Shown here one piece after another: positions 9,727 to 19,471 of a DNA stretch of 64,000 nucleotides. Within the stretch, counting starts at the first letter, position 1; each line of letters opens with the position of its first letter. The notes under the pieces are model-generated. The model made no database searches, was not told the DNA's origin, and saw nothing but the letters and a program-made list of their open reading frames with translations. The DNA is from Gimesia algae (GTDB lineage Bacteria > Planctomycetota > Planctomycetia > Planctomycetales > Planctomycetaceae). A program made the position numbers and the translations under genes. The stretch covers positions 2,159,869 through 2,223,868 of the forward strand of contig NZ_CP036343.1 of the NCBI RefSeq assembly GCF_007746795.1, read 5' to 3'.

Positions 9727-10832
9727 TAGTACCGGTCTACTGACCATGGTTATCATTTTAATGATATCGTGAGTCAACTCCCCTTTGGATTTTTAGAATG
9801 GGTTCACCCATTCAATTACACCTCCTGTCCATTTTCGACTTGACCCCGCCGCGCCAACAGCGATAAACGTTGTTCTGTGTCGCGCGCGTGGCCAGTTTAC
9901 AGTGCACTGAAACACGCGACAGTGGTTCGGAATCATCACTGGAATACAGCCCGATTTTTCCAGATCTTCACTGCCCGCATCCACACCGGTTCGTAATGTA
10001 TGCCTGCGGGTCGCCGCACTTCGTTGCCCATCACCCCGGCACCGCCCTGGTACCGCCCTGCATCGCGCCTGTATCGATTCATATCGCCACCCGATTCTGT
10101 CCATCCCCATTGACGCCCCCGCGCCCTTCTCCAGAATAAGCACCATCAGATGCATCATTACCAGGCCATCAATCGCAGAATAAAACATGAAATCAAATCC
10201 CTTAAATATCTGTAATTCAATTGGGTGGGCCCGAATGCAATTCGGGCCGAGCGTAGCGAGCAAGAGGTTTCACTCAAAGCGAACAAAGTAAGAGAAGATT
10301 TCCAACTCATGACCCTTCATGCAAGGCCGCGCCGGCTGCCATCTGTAATTAAAAATGGATGAGCCCGAATGAAAACTGTCAGATCGACTCACACAAAAGA
10401 AGACCAGCAGCACTCCAGATCCTACCCGAAGTCCCGATCCCACCCCCAAATGAACAATCTGCATAATAGTGATCATACAATCACATTCGACCTGGCTTCC
10501 TGCGATCACACAGCCAAATCGAGCCCTCAATCATGCAGATATCCAGATCTTTTGATTTATTTCCACATTAGACCGGTAAATGACTCTTTCGCCATACGTT
10601 TACTAAATGATGGGTTAAACCCATTTACACATGAACATTAGATCTATCCCATTTTCATTGGCGACTGAATAGCCGCTGCAATTTTTCGCGCAGCAGATCA
10701 GAAACTGCTGCAGATACCAGTTCGAATGGAGCCCTCTTGCGGCGTAGCGTGTGTGGTCACACTGTGATCCCTCTCAACTTATTTCCATTCATATTACCTG
10801 ATTTATTTCATTTATTAGAAAGTGTGAAAATC
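9727..10832. other. 1.1-kb gene-poor region rich in palindromes
   Basis: No ORF here looks like a real protein. The region holds several perfect inverted repeats: TATCATT/AATGATA (9751-9766), GAATGGGT/ACCCATTC (9796-9813), GGCCCGAAT/ATTCGGGCC (10228-10248) and ATGGGTT/AACCCAT (10609-10623). A degenerate direct repeat starting ATCTGTAATT and ending GCCCGAATG occurs at 10208-10237 and 10341-10371. The 156-codon minus-strand ORF at 9793-10263 crosses three of these features and is probably not a gene; the area may be decayed sequence. Confidence 0.5.
10208..10371. repeat. Pair of degenerate 30-bp direct repeats, one with a 9-bp palindrome
   Basis: The copies at 10208-10237 and 10341-10371 share ATCTGTAATT at one end and GCCCGAATG at the other, with a 1-bp length difference. 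In the first copy the motif is completed to a perfect 9-3-9 palindrome (10228-10248) followed by GAGCGTAGCGAGC. The second copy has lost the right arm. Confidence 0.5.
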
Positions 10833-11846
10833 ATGACAGCCAGGTCGCGCTCACTTCGTCCTCGGGGCTTTACCCTGATTGAACTGCTCGTCGTCATCGC
10901 CATCATTGCGATTCTGATTGCCCTGCTCCTCCCGGCGGTCCAGCAGGCGCGGGAAGCAGCCCGTCGCAGCAGTTGCAAAAACAACCTCAAGCAGATCGGC
11001 CTGGCCGTTCACAATTACAATTCCACGTTCGGCATGCTGCCTCCCGTTTATGTGATCGACCCCAATGTCGGCGATGACGAAGGACACTGGACCTGGTCCG
11101 CTTTCATCGCACCCTACGTCGAACTGGGCACGGTCTACAACAGTTTTGATGTCGGCAACACCCCCGCCAGCTATGCCTTCGGTCGGAACATTTCCGCCAT
11201 GCAGCAGACCTACGCCGTCTTCCGCTGCCCGTCCGATACCGGCCCTCAGAAGCACACCGACGCCGGTTACACGATTGACTACTTCGATTCCTCAGGAGGC
11301 AGAACCTCCAACGTCGGCGTCGCCCTCACCAACTATGTCGCCTCCAACAACAATGCCTACCATCGCGCCAACAAAGCCAGCAACTACAAGGATGGCACGA
11401 CCGGCGGCACTGGCGCATTCTGGGGCAACAGCAACTGCCGCATTCGCGATATCACCGACGGCCTGAGTAACACCATTCTCATGGGGGAACGGGCCTACCA
11501 GATCCCCGGCAACAAAATGATTGCCGGCATGTTGTTCGCCGTCAGAGACAATCTCGGACAGGGCCCCAGCTGTGCCAACTGCACAGGCAACACCGCAGCG
11601 AACCAGGGACTCCTGAGCGTTTCCGGCACTACCCATTTTGGAATCAACCCCACCTCCACCTCAGACCAGGCCAACGGCGGCTACAGCAGTCTGCATACCG
11701 GGGGTGCCCAGTTCTTAATGGGTGACGGTCGCGTGCAGTTCCTCAGTGAAAACATCGACAACAGCATCGCTGTCGGCGGTGTGGTCGACAGTACCTTCGA
11801 ACGCCTCGCCTCCATCCAGGACGGCGACGTGATCGGCGAGTATTAA
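10833..11846 (+). CDS. DUF1559 pseudopilin-like protein
   Basis: A 337-residue protein with a type-IV-pilin/type-II-secretion-like N-terminus: a short basic leader ([12 protein letters not shown]), then [20 protein letters not shown] with the glutamate at +5 after the glycine, the prepilin peptidase signature. This is followed by [13 protein letters not shown] and [15 protein letters not shown], typical of planctomycete DUF1559 proteins. The C-terminus ends with the family motif [22 protein letters not shown]. Members are probably surface or secretion-apparatus components, but function is not shown. The longer ORF begins at 10737; I chose the ATG at 10833 because it places the prepilin leader correctly. 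The carboxypeptidase-regulatory-like lipoprotein at 11994-12425 follows on the same strand after 147 bp, a common pairing for this family, also seen at 56-58 kb. Confidence 0.92.
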   Translation: MTARSRSLRPRGFTLIELLVVIAIIAILIALLLPAVQQAREAARRSSCKNNLKQIGLAVHNYNSTFGMLPPVYVIDPNVGDDEGHWTWSAFIAPYVELGTVYNSFDVGNTPASYAFGRNISAMQQTYAVFRCPSDTGPQKHTDAGYTIDYFDSSGGRTSNVGVALTNYVASNNNAYHRANKASNYKDGTTGGTGAFWGNSNCRIRDITDGLSNTILMGERAYQIPGNKMIAGMLFAVRDNLGQGPSCANCTGNTAANQGLLSVSGTTHFGINPTSTSDQANGGYSSLHTGGAQFLMGDGRVQFLSENIDNSIAVGGVVDSTFERLASIQDGDVIGEY

Positions 11847-11993
11847 ACTACGTCAGCAGCTCCCCGCGATTCCCTTCTACCCCGAATCGCGGCGGAGATC
11901 TGTTGATCTCACGCACACTGACACAGCAGATCCAGGTTCTGTTCAGTCTGAACCGTTTCACCCATTCCCACATAGATCCCGGAAAGCAGATCG

Positions 11994-12425
11994 ATGAAAC
12001 CCGCAGCGATGTTAAACATGTCTCTTCTCAGCCTCTCCCTGCTGTTCCTGTCAGCCTGCGGCGGAGGCAGCGACACGCCCCCCCTGGGCACCGTCTCCGG
12101 CGTCGTAACCCTGGATGACAAACCACTGGCAGACGCGGAAGTCACCTTCCAGCCCGAAAAGGGACGTCCTTCCCTGGGAAAAACCGACAGCCAGGGAAAT
12201 TATACACTGGCCTACACCGTGAATGAAAACGGCGCCCTGATCGGCCCGCACCAGGTCATCATCACGACCGCCGTCGAAGCCTTCTCCGACGAAACCGGCG
12301 GCGGCCAGGATAGAGAAGCCCGCCCGGAAATCCTCCCCCCCAAATACAACGCCCAGACCACCCTCACCGCAGAAGTCAAACCGGGCTCGAACACAATTGA
12401 CTTCCCGCTGAAGTCGAAAGAGTGA
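11994..12425 (+). CDS. Carboxypeptidase-regulatory-like (transthyretin-fold) lipoprotein
   Basis: A 143-residue lipoprotein. The signal peptide ends in a lipobox (LFLSAC), so the cysteine should be lipidated and the protein anchored in a membrane. The mature part has one beta-sandwich domain of the carboxypeptidase regulatory type: [26 protein letters not shown], then [11 protein letters not shown] and the VIITT strand. Such small lipoproteins accompany DUF1559 genes throughout planctomycetes; their role is unknown. The ATG at 11994 is used; an in-frame ATG at 12009 would give an equally good signal peptide. A strong terminator follows at 12486-12529. The second gene of this kind in the window is at 56384-56860. 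Confidence 0.87.
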   Translation: MKPAAMLNMSLLSLSLLFLSACGGGSDTPPLGTVSGVVTLDDKPLADAEVTFQPEKGRPSLGKTDSQGNYTLAYTVNENGALIGPHQVIITTAVEAFSDETGGGQDREARPEILPPKYNAQTTLTAEVKPGSNTIDFPLKSKE

Positions 12426-12485
12426 AGCAGATACACATTCGCCACTCTGCTTGTTGCGAATGACAAAACAGCAAACCATAAAACA

Positions 12486-12529
12486 AAAACGCCTGAGCCC
12501 TCAAGCAAGAGGACTCAGGCGTTTTTTTT
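12486..12529. terminator. Bidirectional Rho-independent terminator
   Basis: The stem AACGCCTGAG-CCTC pairs with GAGG-CTCAGGCGTT with one mismatch and a short loop. It is flanked by an A-rich run on the left and eight T on the right, so it can terminate both the plus-strand lipoprotein gene (ends 12425) and the minus-strand 59-residue gene (ends 12588). Confidence 0.85.
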
Positions 12530-12587
12530 AGTAGTCTCTGGTGAGAGTTGAATCAGCGGTAATAGAATTCAAGTTTCGAGCCGTAGA

Positions 12588-12767
12588 TTATGATTCCGCA
12601 GTACAATGACCGACGAGATACAAAGAGGCGACAATTACAATCACCAGTAATGGCAAATAAAGGTAAGATGGAACCTGCAGGCCCACCAACGGCCCTCCCC
12701 ACAATATCGCACTCGCTAATAAAAGCGTTCCGCCGACAACGATACCTTTAAACTGCAAGCGTGCCAT
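12588..12767 (-). CDS. Small two-helix membrane protein
   Basis: A 59-residue ORF with two hydrophobic segments (about residues 9-28, VVGGTLLLASAILWG, and 34-53, YLYLPLLVIVIVASLYLV) separated by a short turn, and a polar tail. I do not recognise a family. The start is the ATG at 12767, not the in-frame TTG at 12770; AAAGG stands about nine bases upstream, a reasonable ribosome binding site. It lies between a shared terminator and the PQQ-type protein gene on the same strand, 76 bp away, so it could be the last gene of that unit. Short length makes it uncertain, but the membrane pattern and ribosome site favour a real gene. Confidence 0.6.
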   Translation of the reverse strand: MARLQFKGIVVGGTLLLASAILWGGPLVGLQVPSYLYLPLLVIVIVASLYLVGHCTAES

Positions 12768-12843
12768 CAATCGAGACCTTTCATTGATTACCGTTTCAGT
12801 CAGTGTAGAAAAGGGATCAGATCACTCCACCAACCAACCCCAT

Positions 12844-14211
12844 TCACCGACCTGCATCAATACAATACAGGTTGTCGACGGTGCGGATGAAGATGCTGCC
12901 GTCGGCGATGGCGGGGGTGCCCCAGGCTTGCTGGTCGAGTTTGTTGACGGCGACCACGTTCAATTCGTCACCGGCGGCGATGACATGGGTGTTGCCGTTG
13001 GAATCCAGCGCGAAAAGGTGTTTGCCGTCGGTCCAGGGAGACGCCCAGAACGCGCGGGCTCCCGGAACGCGGCTCTCGTATTCCAGACGCCCCGTATCCA
13101 TATCGACACAACGAATGATGCCCCGGCGGCGTTCGAAGAAATACAGGTTGCCAGCTAAATAAGTAGGCGACGCCATTTGAATGCCGGAACCGTCTATCCG
13201 CCACTCCACGAACGTTCCCTGCCTGACGTCACCCGGCGGAGTAATATCACCCGCGCCACCCGGTTTGATGGAGTAAAGCCGCCCGCCTCCGTCGTCATCG
13301 CCGCCACGATTACGCAGTTCATTGCCGATGAACAGCCGATCGCCGACGGCAACAGGGGTCGCCGACGAACGCCCTTTGTTCATATCCAGCGTCCAGAGTA
13401 ACTTTCCGGTCGCGGGATGATAGGAACGATAGACCGTGCCCCCCACGATCAGTTCGTTCCGCAGTGAATTCATCCAGATCATGGGGCTGCTGTATTGCGA
13501 CTTTTCATCACGGTTGACCTTCCAGATTTCCTCTCCGGTTTTCGTATCCAGGGCCACGAGAAACGACTGCTCCTGGTTATCAACCTGAATGAACACCCGA
13601 TCTTCGAACAGCACCGGTGAACTCGACGTGCCCCAGCCGGCCCGCATCTCATACACGCCCAGATCTTTCTGCCACAACACGTCGCCGTTCAGGTCGAGAC
13701 AATAAACGCCGTTCATGCCGAAGTACGCGTATATGCGCTTCCCGTCTGTGACCGGCGTTTCCGTGGCATAGGTGTTGGTGTTGTGCCGCTTCAACGGCGG
13801 CTTACCTTCTTTCACTGTCTTCTTCCAGATCGTCTTGCCACTGGCGGCATCCAGACAGACGACCTGGTATTGATACAACACGTTGACCAGATCGTTACGA
13901 TCGCGGCTGTAGTCACCTCTATTGGATTCCGGCCGGGCACTGTTTTTCTTTACTGGATGGGAGGGCACCGCAGCCGTCATGTAAACGCGATTGTCCCAGA
14001 CTATGGGCTGAGACCAGCCTTCGCCCTCAAGGGGCTTCTTCCAGCGAATATTGGTTTGTTCTCCTGCCTCATCCGACCAGTTGACAGGCAGCGGCGTGGC
14101 AGAGACGGCATTGGAATGCGCGCCCCGGAACTGAGGATAGTTTTCGGCCAGGCAGGTTTGCCCCACGGCCAGCACGACGAACAGCACGGTCAATTGATAA
14201 GTGAAATGCAT
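12844..14211 (-). CDS. Secreted PQQ-binding-like beta-propeller protein
   Basis: A 455-residue exported protein with a signal peptide (MHFTYQLTVLFVVLAVGQTCLA) followed by ENYPQFRGAHSNAVS, the usual opening of planctomycete outer-membrane-assembly-like/PQQ-like repeat proteins. Repeated blades carry the pattern VVCLDAASGKTIWKK, VYCLDLNGDVLWQK, LVALDTKTGEEIWKV and GKLLWTLD, which build an eight-bladed PQQ-type propeller. No dehydrogenase catalytic cysteine pair is evident, so it is probably a binding or scaffold protein and not an enzyme. I chose the ATG at 14211 because AGGAAGAGG precedes it and the signal peptide starts there; the ORF itself extends to 14256. Next to the 59-residue membrane protein on the same strand. 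Confidence 0.88.
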   Translation of the reverse strand: MHFTYQLTVLFVVLAVGQTCLAENYPQFRGAHSNAVSATPLPVNWSDEAGEQTNIRWKKPLEGEGWSQPIVWDNRVYMTAAVPSHPVKKNSARPESNRGDYSRDRNDLVNVLYQYQVVCLDAASGKTIWKKTVKEGKPPLKRHNTNTYATETPVTDGKRIYAYFGMNGVYCLDLNGDVLWQKDLGVYEMRAGWGTSSSPVLFEDRVFIQVDNQEQSFLVALDTKTGEEIWKVNRDEKSQYSSPMIWMNSLRNELIVGGTVYRSYHPATGKLLWTLDMNKGRSSATPVAVGDRLFIGNELRNRGGDDDGGGRLYSIKPGGAGDITPPGDVRQGTFVEWRIDGSGIQMASPTYLAGNLYFFERRRGIIRCVDMDTGRLEYESRVPGARAFWASPWTDGKHLFALDSNGNTHVIAAGDELNVVAVNKLDQQAWGTPAIADGSIFIRTVDNLYCIDAGR

Positions 14212-14734
14212 AACCTCTTCCTGACATCCATAACACACGGTGATACGATGATTCATTGAGAACCATACGAAAAATAATCTGACTCACTAATAGATAGTGT
14301 AAGGGCTGCGAACAAGAATGAAACAGCAATTCTGTGTGAGAGCAAAATCAGTGTCAGGTGCAGGAATCGTTCCATTTTCCGAGGTCTGTCCTGGAGTTTG
14401 ATCGCGGCCCGCAGGGCAGGATGTTGCACCGTTTATTCGCTCTACTCCTCCTCTCCGAAGGGATACCGCGGTGGTAGACGCAGAAACGGAGAGCCGTATA
14501 AAAACGCCTGATGAGAGGCTCCACCAGCGACAACAGGATTCGAGCACTCATCCTCAGGTGATAGACAACCCTGAAATTCAGAACATACGTATACACGCAC
14601 TCTGTCCAGTATCGCGAACAGGTCCTTAATGCACAATAATGCCGTAAATAAAGCTTTGTTTAAATCAATGATTTCAGTAGAGTAGCTATACGTAACCCAT
14701 TTGTTCAGTTCACTTTCGTGCTAGTGCGCCAGCG
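14212..14734. other. Intergenic region without supported gene
   Basis: About 520 bp between the divergent PQQ-like gene and the giant kinase gene. Three overlapping minus-strand ORFs of 64-86 codons are present in different frames, none with a recognisable protein pattern or ribosome site. They could be remains of a decayed gene. No clear promoter is visible before the kinase start. Confidence 0.4.
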
Positions 14735-17700
14735 ATGTCGATAACCCTGGAAAAATTTATATCTCAGTTGGATGAAAGTGGTGTTATCTCCGCTGTGGAG
14801 ATCACTGCCTTTCAACAGTCGCAATCTCCTGCAGCGGAGTCTGCCGAAGACCTGGGCAAGCTGCTGGTGAAACACAAAAAAGTCACCAAGCTACAAGCCC
14901 AGCTGGTTTATCAGGGCAAAGGCGACCGGCTGCTGCTGGGCAATTATCTCATTCTGGATAAAATCGGTGCTGGCGGAATGGGGGACGTCTACCTGGCTGA
15001 ACACCGTCGTATGGAAAGGCAAGTCGCCCTCAAAACTCTGCCCGCTGCGATGACCAGAGATACACAGTCTATCCTGCGATTCCATCGTGAGGTCAAAGCA
15101 GCCGCCAAGCTGACCCATCCCAACATCGTTGCCGCATATGATGCCGATGAAGCCAATGGCGTGCATTACTTTGTGATGGAGTATGTGGAAGGGATTGACC
15201 TTTCAGCGGTTGTGAAAAAACAGGGTGTGCTGGAGGTTGATGTCGCCGTCGATTATATTCTGCAGGCGGCGAAGGGCCTGGAGTTCGCCCACAACAAAGG
15301 CGTCATTCACCGTGATATCAAACCCGCCAATCTGTTGCTGGACAATGATGGGTGTGTCAAAATTCTGGACATGGGCCTGGCTCGGATCGAAGATGAAGCC
15401 CACGAGATTCCAGCCACGCAATTGACTCAAGATGGCTCCGTGATGGGCACCGTCGATTACATGGCACCGGAACAGGCCAAAGACACGCACACTGCCGATG
15501 CCCGTTCCGATATCTACAGTTTAGGGTGTTCGCTGTATTACCTGCTCACAGGGGAATCGGTTTACCGTGGAAGCACCATGGTCAACCGAATCATGGCTCA
15601 TCAGAACGATCCCATTCCTTCCCTGACAGGCAAGCACATCCTCATTTCTCAGGATGTGGATGCCGTGTTTCAGAAGATGGTTGCCAAGAAGCCGGAAGAT
15701 CGATTTCAGTCGATGAGCGAAGTCATTGTCGCCATTGACAATTGTATTCAGATGAAGTCTTCCTCGACTGTTGCAACAGAGCCGTCCGAACCAGAGTTAC
15801 ACAAGTTTCTGCAATCACAGCGTATGGCATCCAGTCAGACTGTTGTCATGTCAGCGGATGCCATGACGGCAGAGAAACCGTTGACGGATACTCAAAATGA
15901 AAGCCTCACTTCTGGCTTTTTGAATCACACGCTGGGCGGCACCAGCTATCAACCGTTAGCAAAGCGAAAGCAGTCCATCGGAAAACGGGGTGGAATTATT
16001 GCGGGTGTTGTGCTGGCTTCGCTCATTTTAATAGCGGGAATCGTACTGAAAGTAGACACTGCGGCAGGGACCATCATTCTGGAAGTCGACCAGCCCGAAT
16101 TGGCGGGGGCTGTGGTTTCCGTTGATGAGCAACAGAAAATCACCATCAAGACGGGTAAAGGTACAGAGCCGATTGAAGTGGTGGCGGATGAGAAGACACA
16201 TACATTACAAGTGACCAAAGGCGGATTCGAAACATTCACAAAACAGTTCATTGTAAAAGCGGGTGGCAAAGAGACGATCAAGGTTCGGTTGGAACCGTTG
16301 AAGGTGGCTGAGAAGAAGGTGCCACCTGCGGGTACGCCAGCGAAATCGCATTATGCACTACGGTTCAAAAACGATTCCGATTGTGTGACTTTACCTCTGA
16401 AACATGAAACAGCAGGCGACTTGACAGTCGAAGCATGGGTCACCATTGATGAGAATTCTTTAAAACCACAAAATTTCATTGCAATTAAATCCAGTTTGAT
16501 TAGCTTCTTTATCGGTAATTCAACAATTCAGGGAAAAGAAATGCAATGGAATACGACTGTTATGAATGATGGTCAATTCTATAAGTTGAAAGTCAACTCC
16601 AAAGTCGAATTTGGGAAAAGAACCAATATCGTAGTCACTTACAAGGGGAACGTTGCTCAAATTTATGTGAATGGTCACAAAAAAGGAGAAATGAATTTCA
16701 AAAGATCAGAACTTCGTAATGGATACCTCACTACAATTGGATGGAAGGATAACCTGAATTTCAAAGGCTCCATCGATGAAGTTCGCTTCTCCAACGTCGC
16801 CCGTTACACCGAGGACTTCACCCCAGACAATCACTTTAAAAACGACGAACACACAATGGCCCTCTACCACTTCGATGAAGGCAGCGGCGATGTGCTGAAA
16901 GACTCTTCTGGCAACGGACATCATGGCAAGATTGTCGGTGCGAAGTGGGTGAAGGTAGATGATGAGTTGCAGGGTAGTATGGTTCCGTTGGCAGTGGCTG
17001 AGAAGAAGATGCCATCTGCGGGTACCCCAGCGAAATCGCATTCTGCAATACGGTTCCAAAACGATTCCGATCGTGTCGTTTTACCTCTGAAACATGAAAC
17101 AGCGGGCGACTTGACAGTCGAAGCATGGGTCACCATTGATGAGAATTCTAATAGACCACTAAGGATTATTGCAAATGGATCCAGTTTGACCAGCTTCGGT
17201 ATCGGTTATTCAAAAGCTGAGGGAAAAGAAAAAGAATGGTCTACGAGTGTTTCGAATAATGGTCAATTCCAAGTGCTGCAAACCGATTCCAAAGTCGAAT
17301 TTGGGAAAAGAACCAATATCGCAGTCACTTACAAAGGGAATGTTGCACAAATTTATGTGAATGGCCACAAAAAAGGAGAAATGAATTTCAATGGATCAAA
17401 TATTCATACAGATGAGTTCATTACCATTGGAAATCGGTATAAAGGCCCTCCAATCAAAGGTTCCATCGATGAAGTACGTTTTTCCAACACCGCACGCTAC
17501 TCCGAAGACTTCACACCAACGGACCACTTTGAAAACGACAAAAACACACTGGCTCTCTACCACTTCGATGAAGGCACAGGTGATGTGCTGAAAGACTCTT
17601 CCGGCAACGGACATGATGGCAAGATTGTTGGTGCTAAATGGGTGGAGGTGGAAGATGAATTGCAGGTTGTTAAGCCAGCCACGACAGGCGACACCCCCAT

Positions 17701-19471
17701 GACTGACCGTGAGGTTGCTGAGTGGGTGATTGGAATGGGCGGGTGGGTAAACACCGGCGGTAAGAGTATCACCAAGATCGAACAGTTGCCAACCGAACCG
17801 TTTGTCATCAACTTTTTAGACCTAAAAGGTACGAGCGTGAAAGACGACGATCTGAAACGCCTGGCTGGATTGAAAACCCTACCGAAATTGAATCTTGAAA
17901 ATACTCTCATTAGTGACACGGGACTTCAATATCTGAAAGACATCCCGTTAAACTATATTAGTTTAATCGGTACACAAATTACTGATAAGGGGTTCGGTTA
18001 CCTCTCGAACATGCCAAGCCTGACAACTCTTTATGTTGGCAGCACCGCAATTTCCAATTCTGGTGTAGAGCAATTGAAAGACATGAAACAGCTTGAGAAG
18101 TTATCTTTCACTAATACACAAATCGACGGTGTGGGCCTTGGGCATCTCAAAGACTTGAAGGATTTAAAGATATTGGGTTTAGAATCAACGTCAATCAGTG
18201 ATGTGGACCTGCAACATCTTCACGGTCTAAAGATATTGATTGTACTCGGTCTCAGTAACTGCAAGATAGCTGATTCCGGCCTTGCGTATCTCAAAGACTT
18301 GAAGAATCTAAAGGTATTGAGTTTAGATTCAACGCCAATCACTGATGAAGGCTTGAAACATCTTTCCGGCCTGAAGATGTTGCAGACTCTTGAACTCCAA
18401 AAGACAAAAGTCACCCCCCAAGGCATTGCCAGCCTGCAAAAAGCCCTGCCGAACTGCAAAATTGTCAGCGATTTCGAAACGAAGCCAATCATGACAAGCG
18501 ACTCACCCATGACTGACCGTGAGATTGCTGAGTGGGTGATTGGAATGGGTGGAGGCATTGGCATCGGCTTTAAATTAAATTACAAGATCGAAGAGTTGCC
18601 AACCGAGCCTGTAATATTTAATTCTGTAAGCCTGAAGAATGCGAGTTTCGAAGACCACGATCTGCAACGTCTGGCAAAGCTGAAAACTCTCAAGTACTTA
18701 TTTCTTGAGTCTACATCAATCAGTGATACAGGATTTCAATATCTCAAGCAGATGCAAAATTTAGAAGAAATATTTCTGGATTACACAAAGATCACAGATG
18801 AGGGACTTTTACATCTCAGGGGGCTCCAGAATTTAAGAGTTTTACGTTTGTCAAAAACTAAGATCACAGGGGAAGGACTTGGTCACCTCAAGGATCTGCC
18901 GAGATTGCATACCATTGATGTGAACCGTGCGGCCATTACCAATTCGGGTATGAAAGCCATGGGGGATTTGAAACAGTTGACCTCACTAAATATATCTTTC
19001 AATTCACAAGTCGATGAAACAGGTCTGGGATACATTGAAGGTCTGACAAAACTGGAGAAACTTTTTGCTCATCTTGTCCCCAAAATTACGGACGAGGGAT
19101 TGAAACACCTGCAAGGCATGAAGCAATTAGAAACTCTCACATTATCAAGCACAGGAATCACGACTACAGGGCTGGAACAACTTACTAAGCATGAGAGCCT
19201 CAGCAAACTGGATCTTACCAACTGCAAGATCACTGACTCGGGGCTTGAGCATCTGCAGGACTTAAAGAATCTCCGGGATTTGAGACTTGATTTAACGCCC
19301 GTATCCGATGCCGGTTTGCAACACCTTTATGGTTTGAAGAAGTTGGAGAATCTCGATCTCCGAGAAACCAAAGTCACCCCCCAGGGCATTGCCGACCTGC
19401 AGAAAGTCCTGCCGAACTGCAAAATTGAAAGCGATTTCGGAACGAAACCACCGGCAACTAAAGCCCCGTAG
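14735..19471 (+). CDS. Giant membrane Ser/Thr protein kinase with LamG and leucine-rich repeats
   Basis: A 1578-residue Hanks-type kinase. The kinase domain (about 71-338) has the glycine loop GAGGMG (78-83), lysine K100 in VALK, HRDIKPAN with catalytic D194, DMG (212-214) in place of DFG, and APE (244-246). A single membrane helix follows (about 419-440), then a PEGA-like beta domain (about 445-525), so the rest is extracytoplasmic. Outside are two LamG/concanavalin-like domains (about 540-745 and 770-975) that are a recent tandem duplication, then two blocks of about 24-residue repeats of the LxxLxxLxLxxTxITDxGL type (about 1000-1245 and 1250-1565), each opened by PMTDREhAEWVIGMGG. The layout suggests a receptor kinase that binds an extracellular glycan or protein. 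The substrates are unknown. The ATG at 14735 has only a weak ribosome site. Confidence 0.93.
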   Translation: MSITLEKFISQLDESGVISAVEITAFQQSQSPAAESAEDLGKLLVKHKKVTKLQAQLVYQGKGDRLLLGNYLILDKIGAGGMGDVYLAEHRRMERQVALKTLPAAMTRDTQSILRFHREVKAAAKLTHPNIVAAYDADEANGVHYFVMEYVEGIDLSAVVKKQGVLEVDVAVDYILQAAKGLEFAHNKGVIHRDIKPANLLLDNDGCVKILDMGLARIEDEAHEIPATQLTQDGSVMGTVDYMAPEQAKDTHTADARSDIYSLGCSLYYLLTGESVYRGSTMVNRIMAHQNDPIPSLTGKHILISQDVDAVFQKMVAKKPEDRFQSMSEVIVAIDNCIQMKSSSTVATEPSEPELHKFLQSQRMASSQTVVMSADAMTAEKPLTDTQNESLTSGFLNHTLGGTSYQPLAKRKQSIGKRGGIIAGVVLASLILIAGIVLKVDTAAGTIILEVDQPELAGAVVSVDEQQKITIKTGKGTEPIEVVADEKTHTLQVTKGGFETFTKQFIVKAGGKETIKVRLEPLKVAEKKVPPAGTPAKSHYALRFKNDSDCVTLPLKHETAGDLTVEAWVTIDENSLKPQNFIAIKSSLISFFIGNSTIQGKEMQWNTTVMNDGQFYKLKVNSKVEFGKRTNIVVTYKGNVAQIYVNGHKKGEMNFKRSELRNGYLTTIGWKDNLNFKGSIDEVRFSNVARYTEDFTPDNHFKNDEHTMALYHFDEGSGDVLKDSSGNGHHGKIVGAKWVKVDDELQGSMVPLAVAEKKMPSAGTPAKSHSAIRFQNDSDRVVLPLKHETAGDLTVEAWVTIDENSNRPLRIIANGSSLTSFGIGYSKAEGKEKEWSTSVSNNGQFQVLQTDSKVEFGKRTNIAVTYKGNVAQIYVNGHKKGEMNFNGSNIHTDEFITIGNRYKGPPIKGSIDEVRFSNTARYSEDFTPTDHFENDKNTLALYHFDEGTGDVLKDSSGNGHDGKIVGAKWVEVEDELQVVKPATTGDTPMTDREVAEWVIGMGGWVNTGGKSITKIEQLPTEPFVINFLDLKGTSVKDDDLKRLAGLKTLPKLNLENTLISDTGLQYLKDIPLNYISLIGTQITDKGFGYLSNMPSLTTLYVGSTAISNSGVEQLKDMKQLEKLSFTNTQIDGVGLGHLKDLKDLKILGLESTSISDVDLQHLHGLKILIVLGLSNCKIADSGLAYLKDLKNLKVLSLDSTPITDEGLKHLSGLKMLQTLELQKTKVTPQGIASLQKALPNCKIVSDFETKPIMTSDSPMTDREIAEWVIGMGGGIGIGFKLNYKIEELPTEPVIFNSVSLKNASFEDHDLQRLAKLKTLKYLFLESTSISDTGFQYLKQMQNLEEIFLDYTKITDEGLLHLRGLQNLRVLRLSKTKITGEGLGHLKDLPRLHTIDVNRAAITNSGMKAMGDLKQLTSLNISFNSQVDETGLGYIEGLTKLEKLFAHLVPKITDEGLKHLQGMKQLETLTLSSTGITTTGLEQLTKHESLSKLDLTNCKITDSGLEHLQDLKNLRDLRLDLTPVSDAGLQHLYGLKKLENLDLRETKVTPQGIADLQKVLPNCKIESDFGTKPPATKAP
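16285..17665 (+). repeat. Tandem duplication of about 690 bp encoding the two LamG domains
   Basis: The units 16285-16974 and 16975-17665 are direct repeats offset by 690 bp. Long stretches are identical or nearly so, for example the segments around GTGGCTGAGAAGAAG, the HETAGDLTVEAWVTIDEN coding block and the AQIYVNGHKKGEMNF coding block. The middle of the unit has diverged most. Confidence 0.85.

Noticed and set aside
9793-10263. 156-codon minus-strand ORF
   Set aside because: Crosses palindromes and repeats, has no recognisable pattern and no ribosome site; kept only as possible decayed sequence.
10705-10730. CCAGTTCGAATGGAGCC, a tRNA T-arm-like string
   Set aside because: No acceptor stem, anticodon arm or D-arm can be placed upstream.
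14287-14636. Overlapping minus-strand ORFs of 64-86 codons
   Set aside because: Three frames open at once, none with a family pattern or ribosome site.
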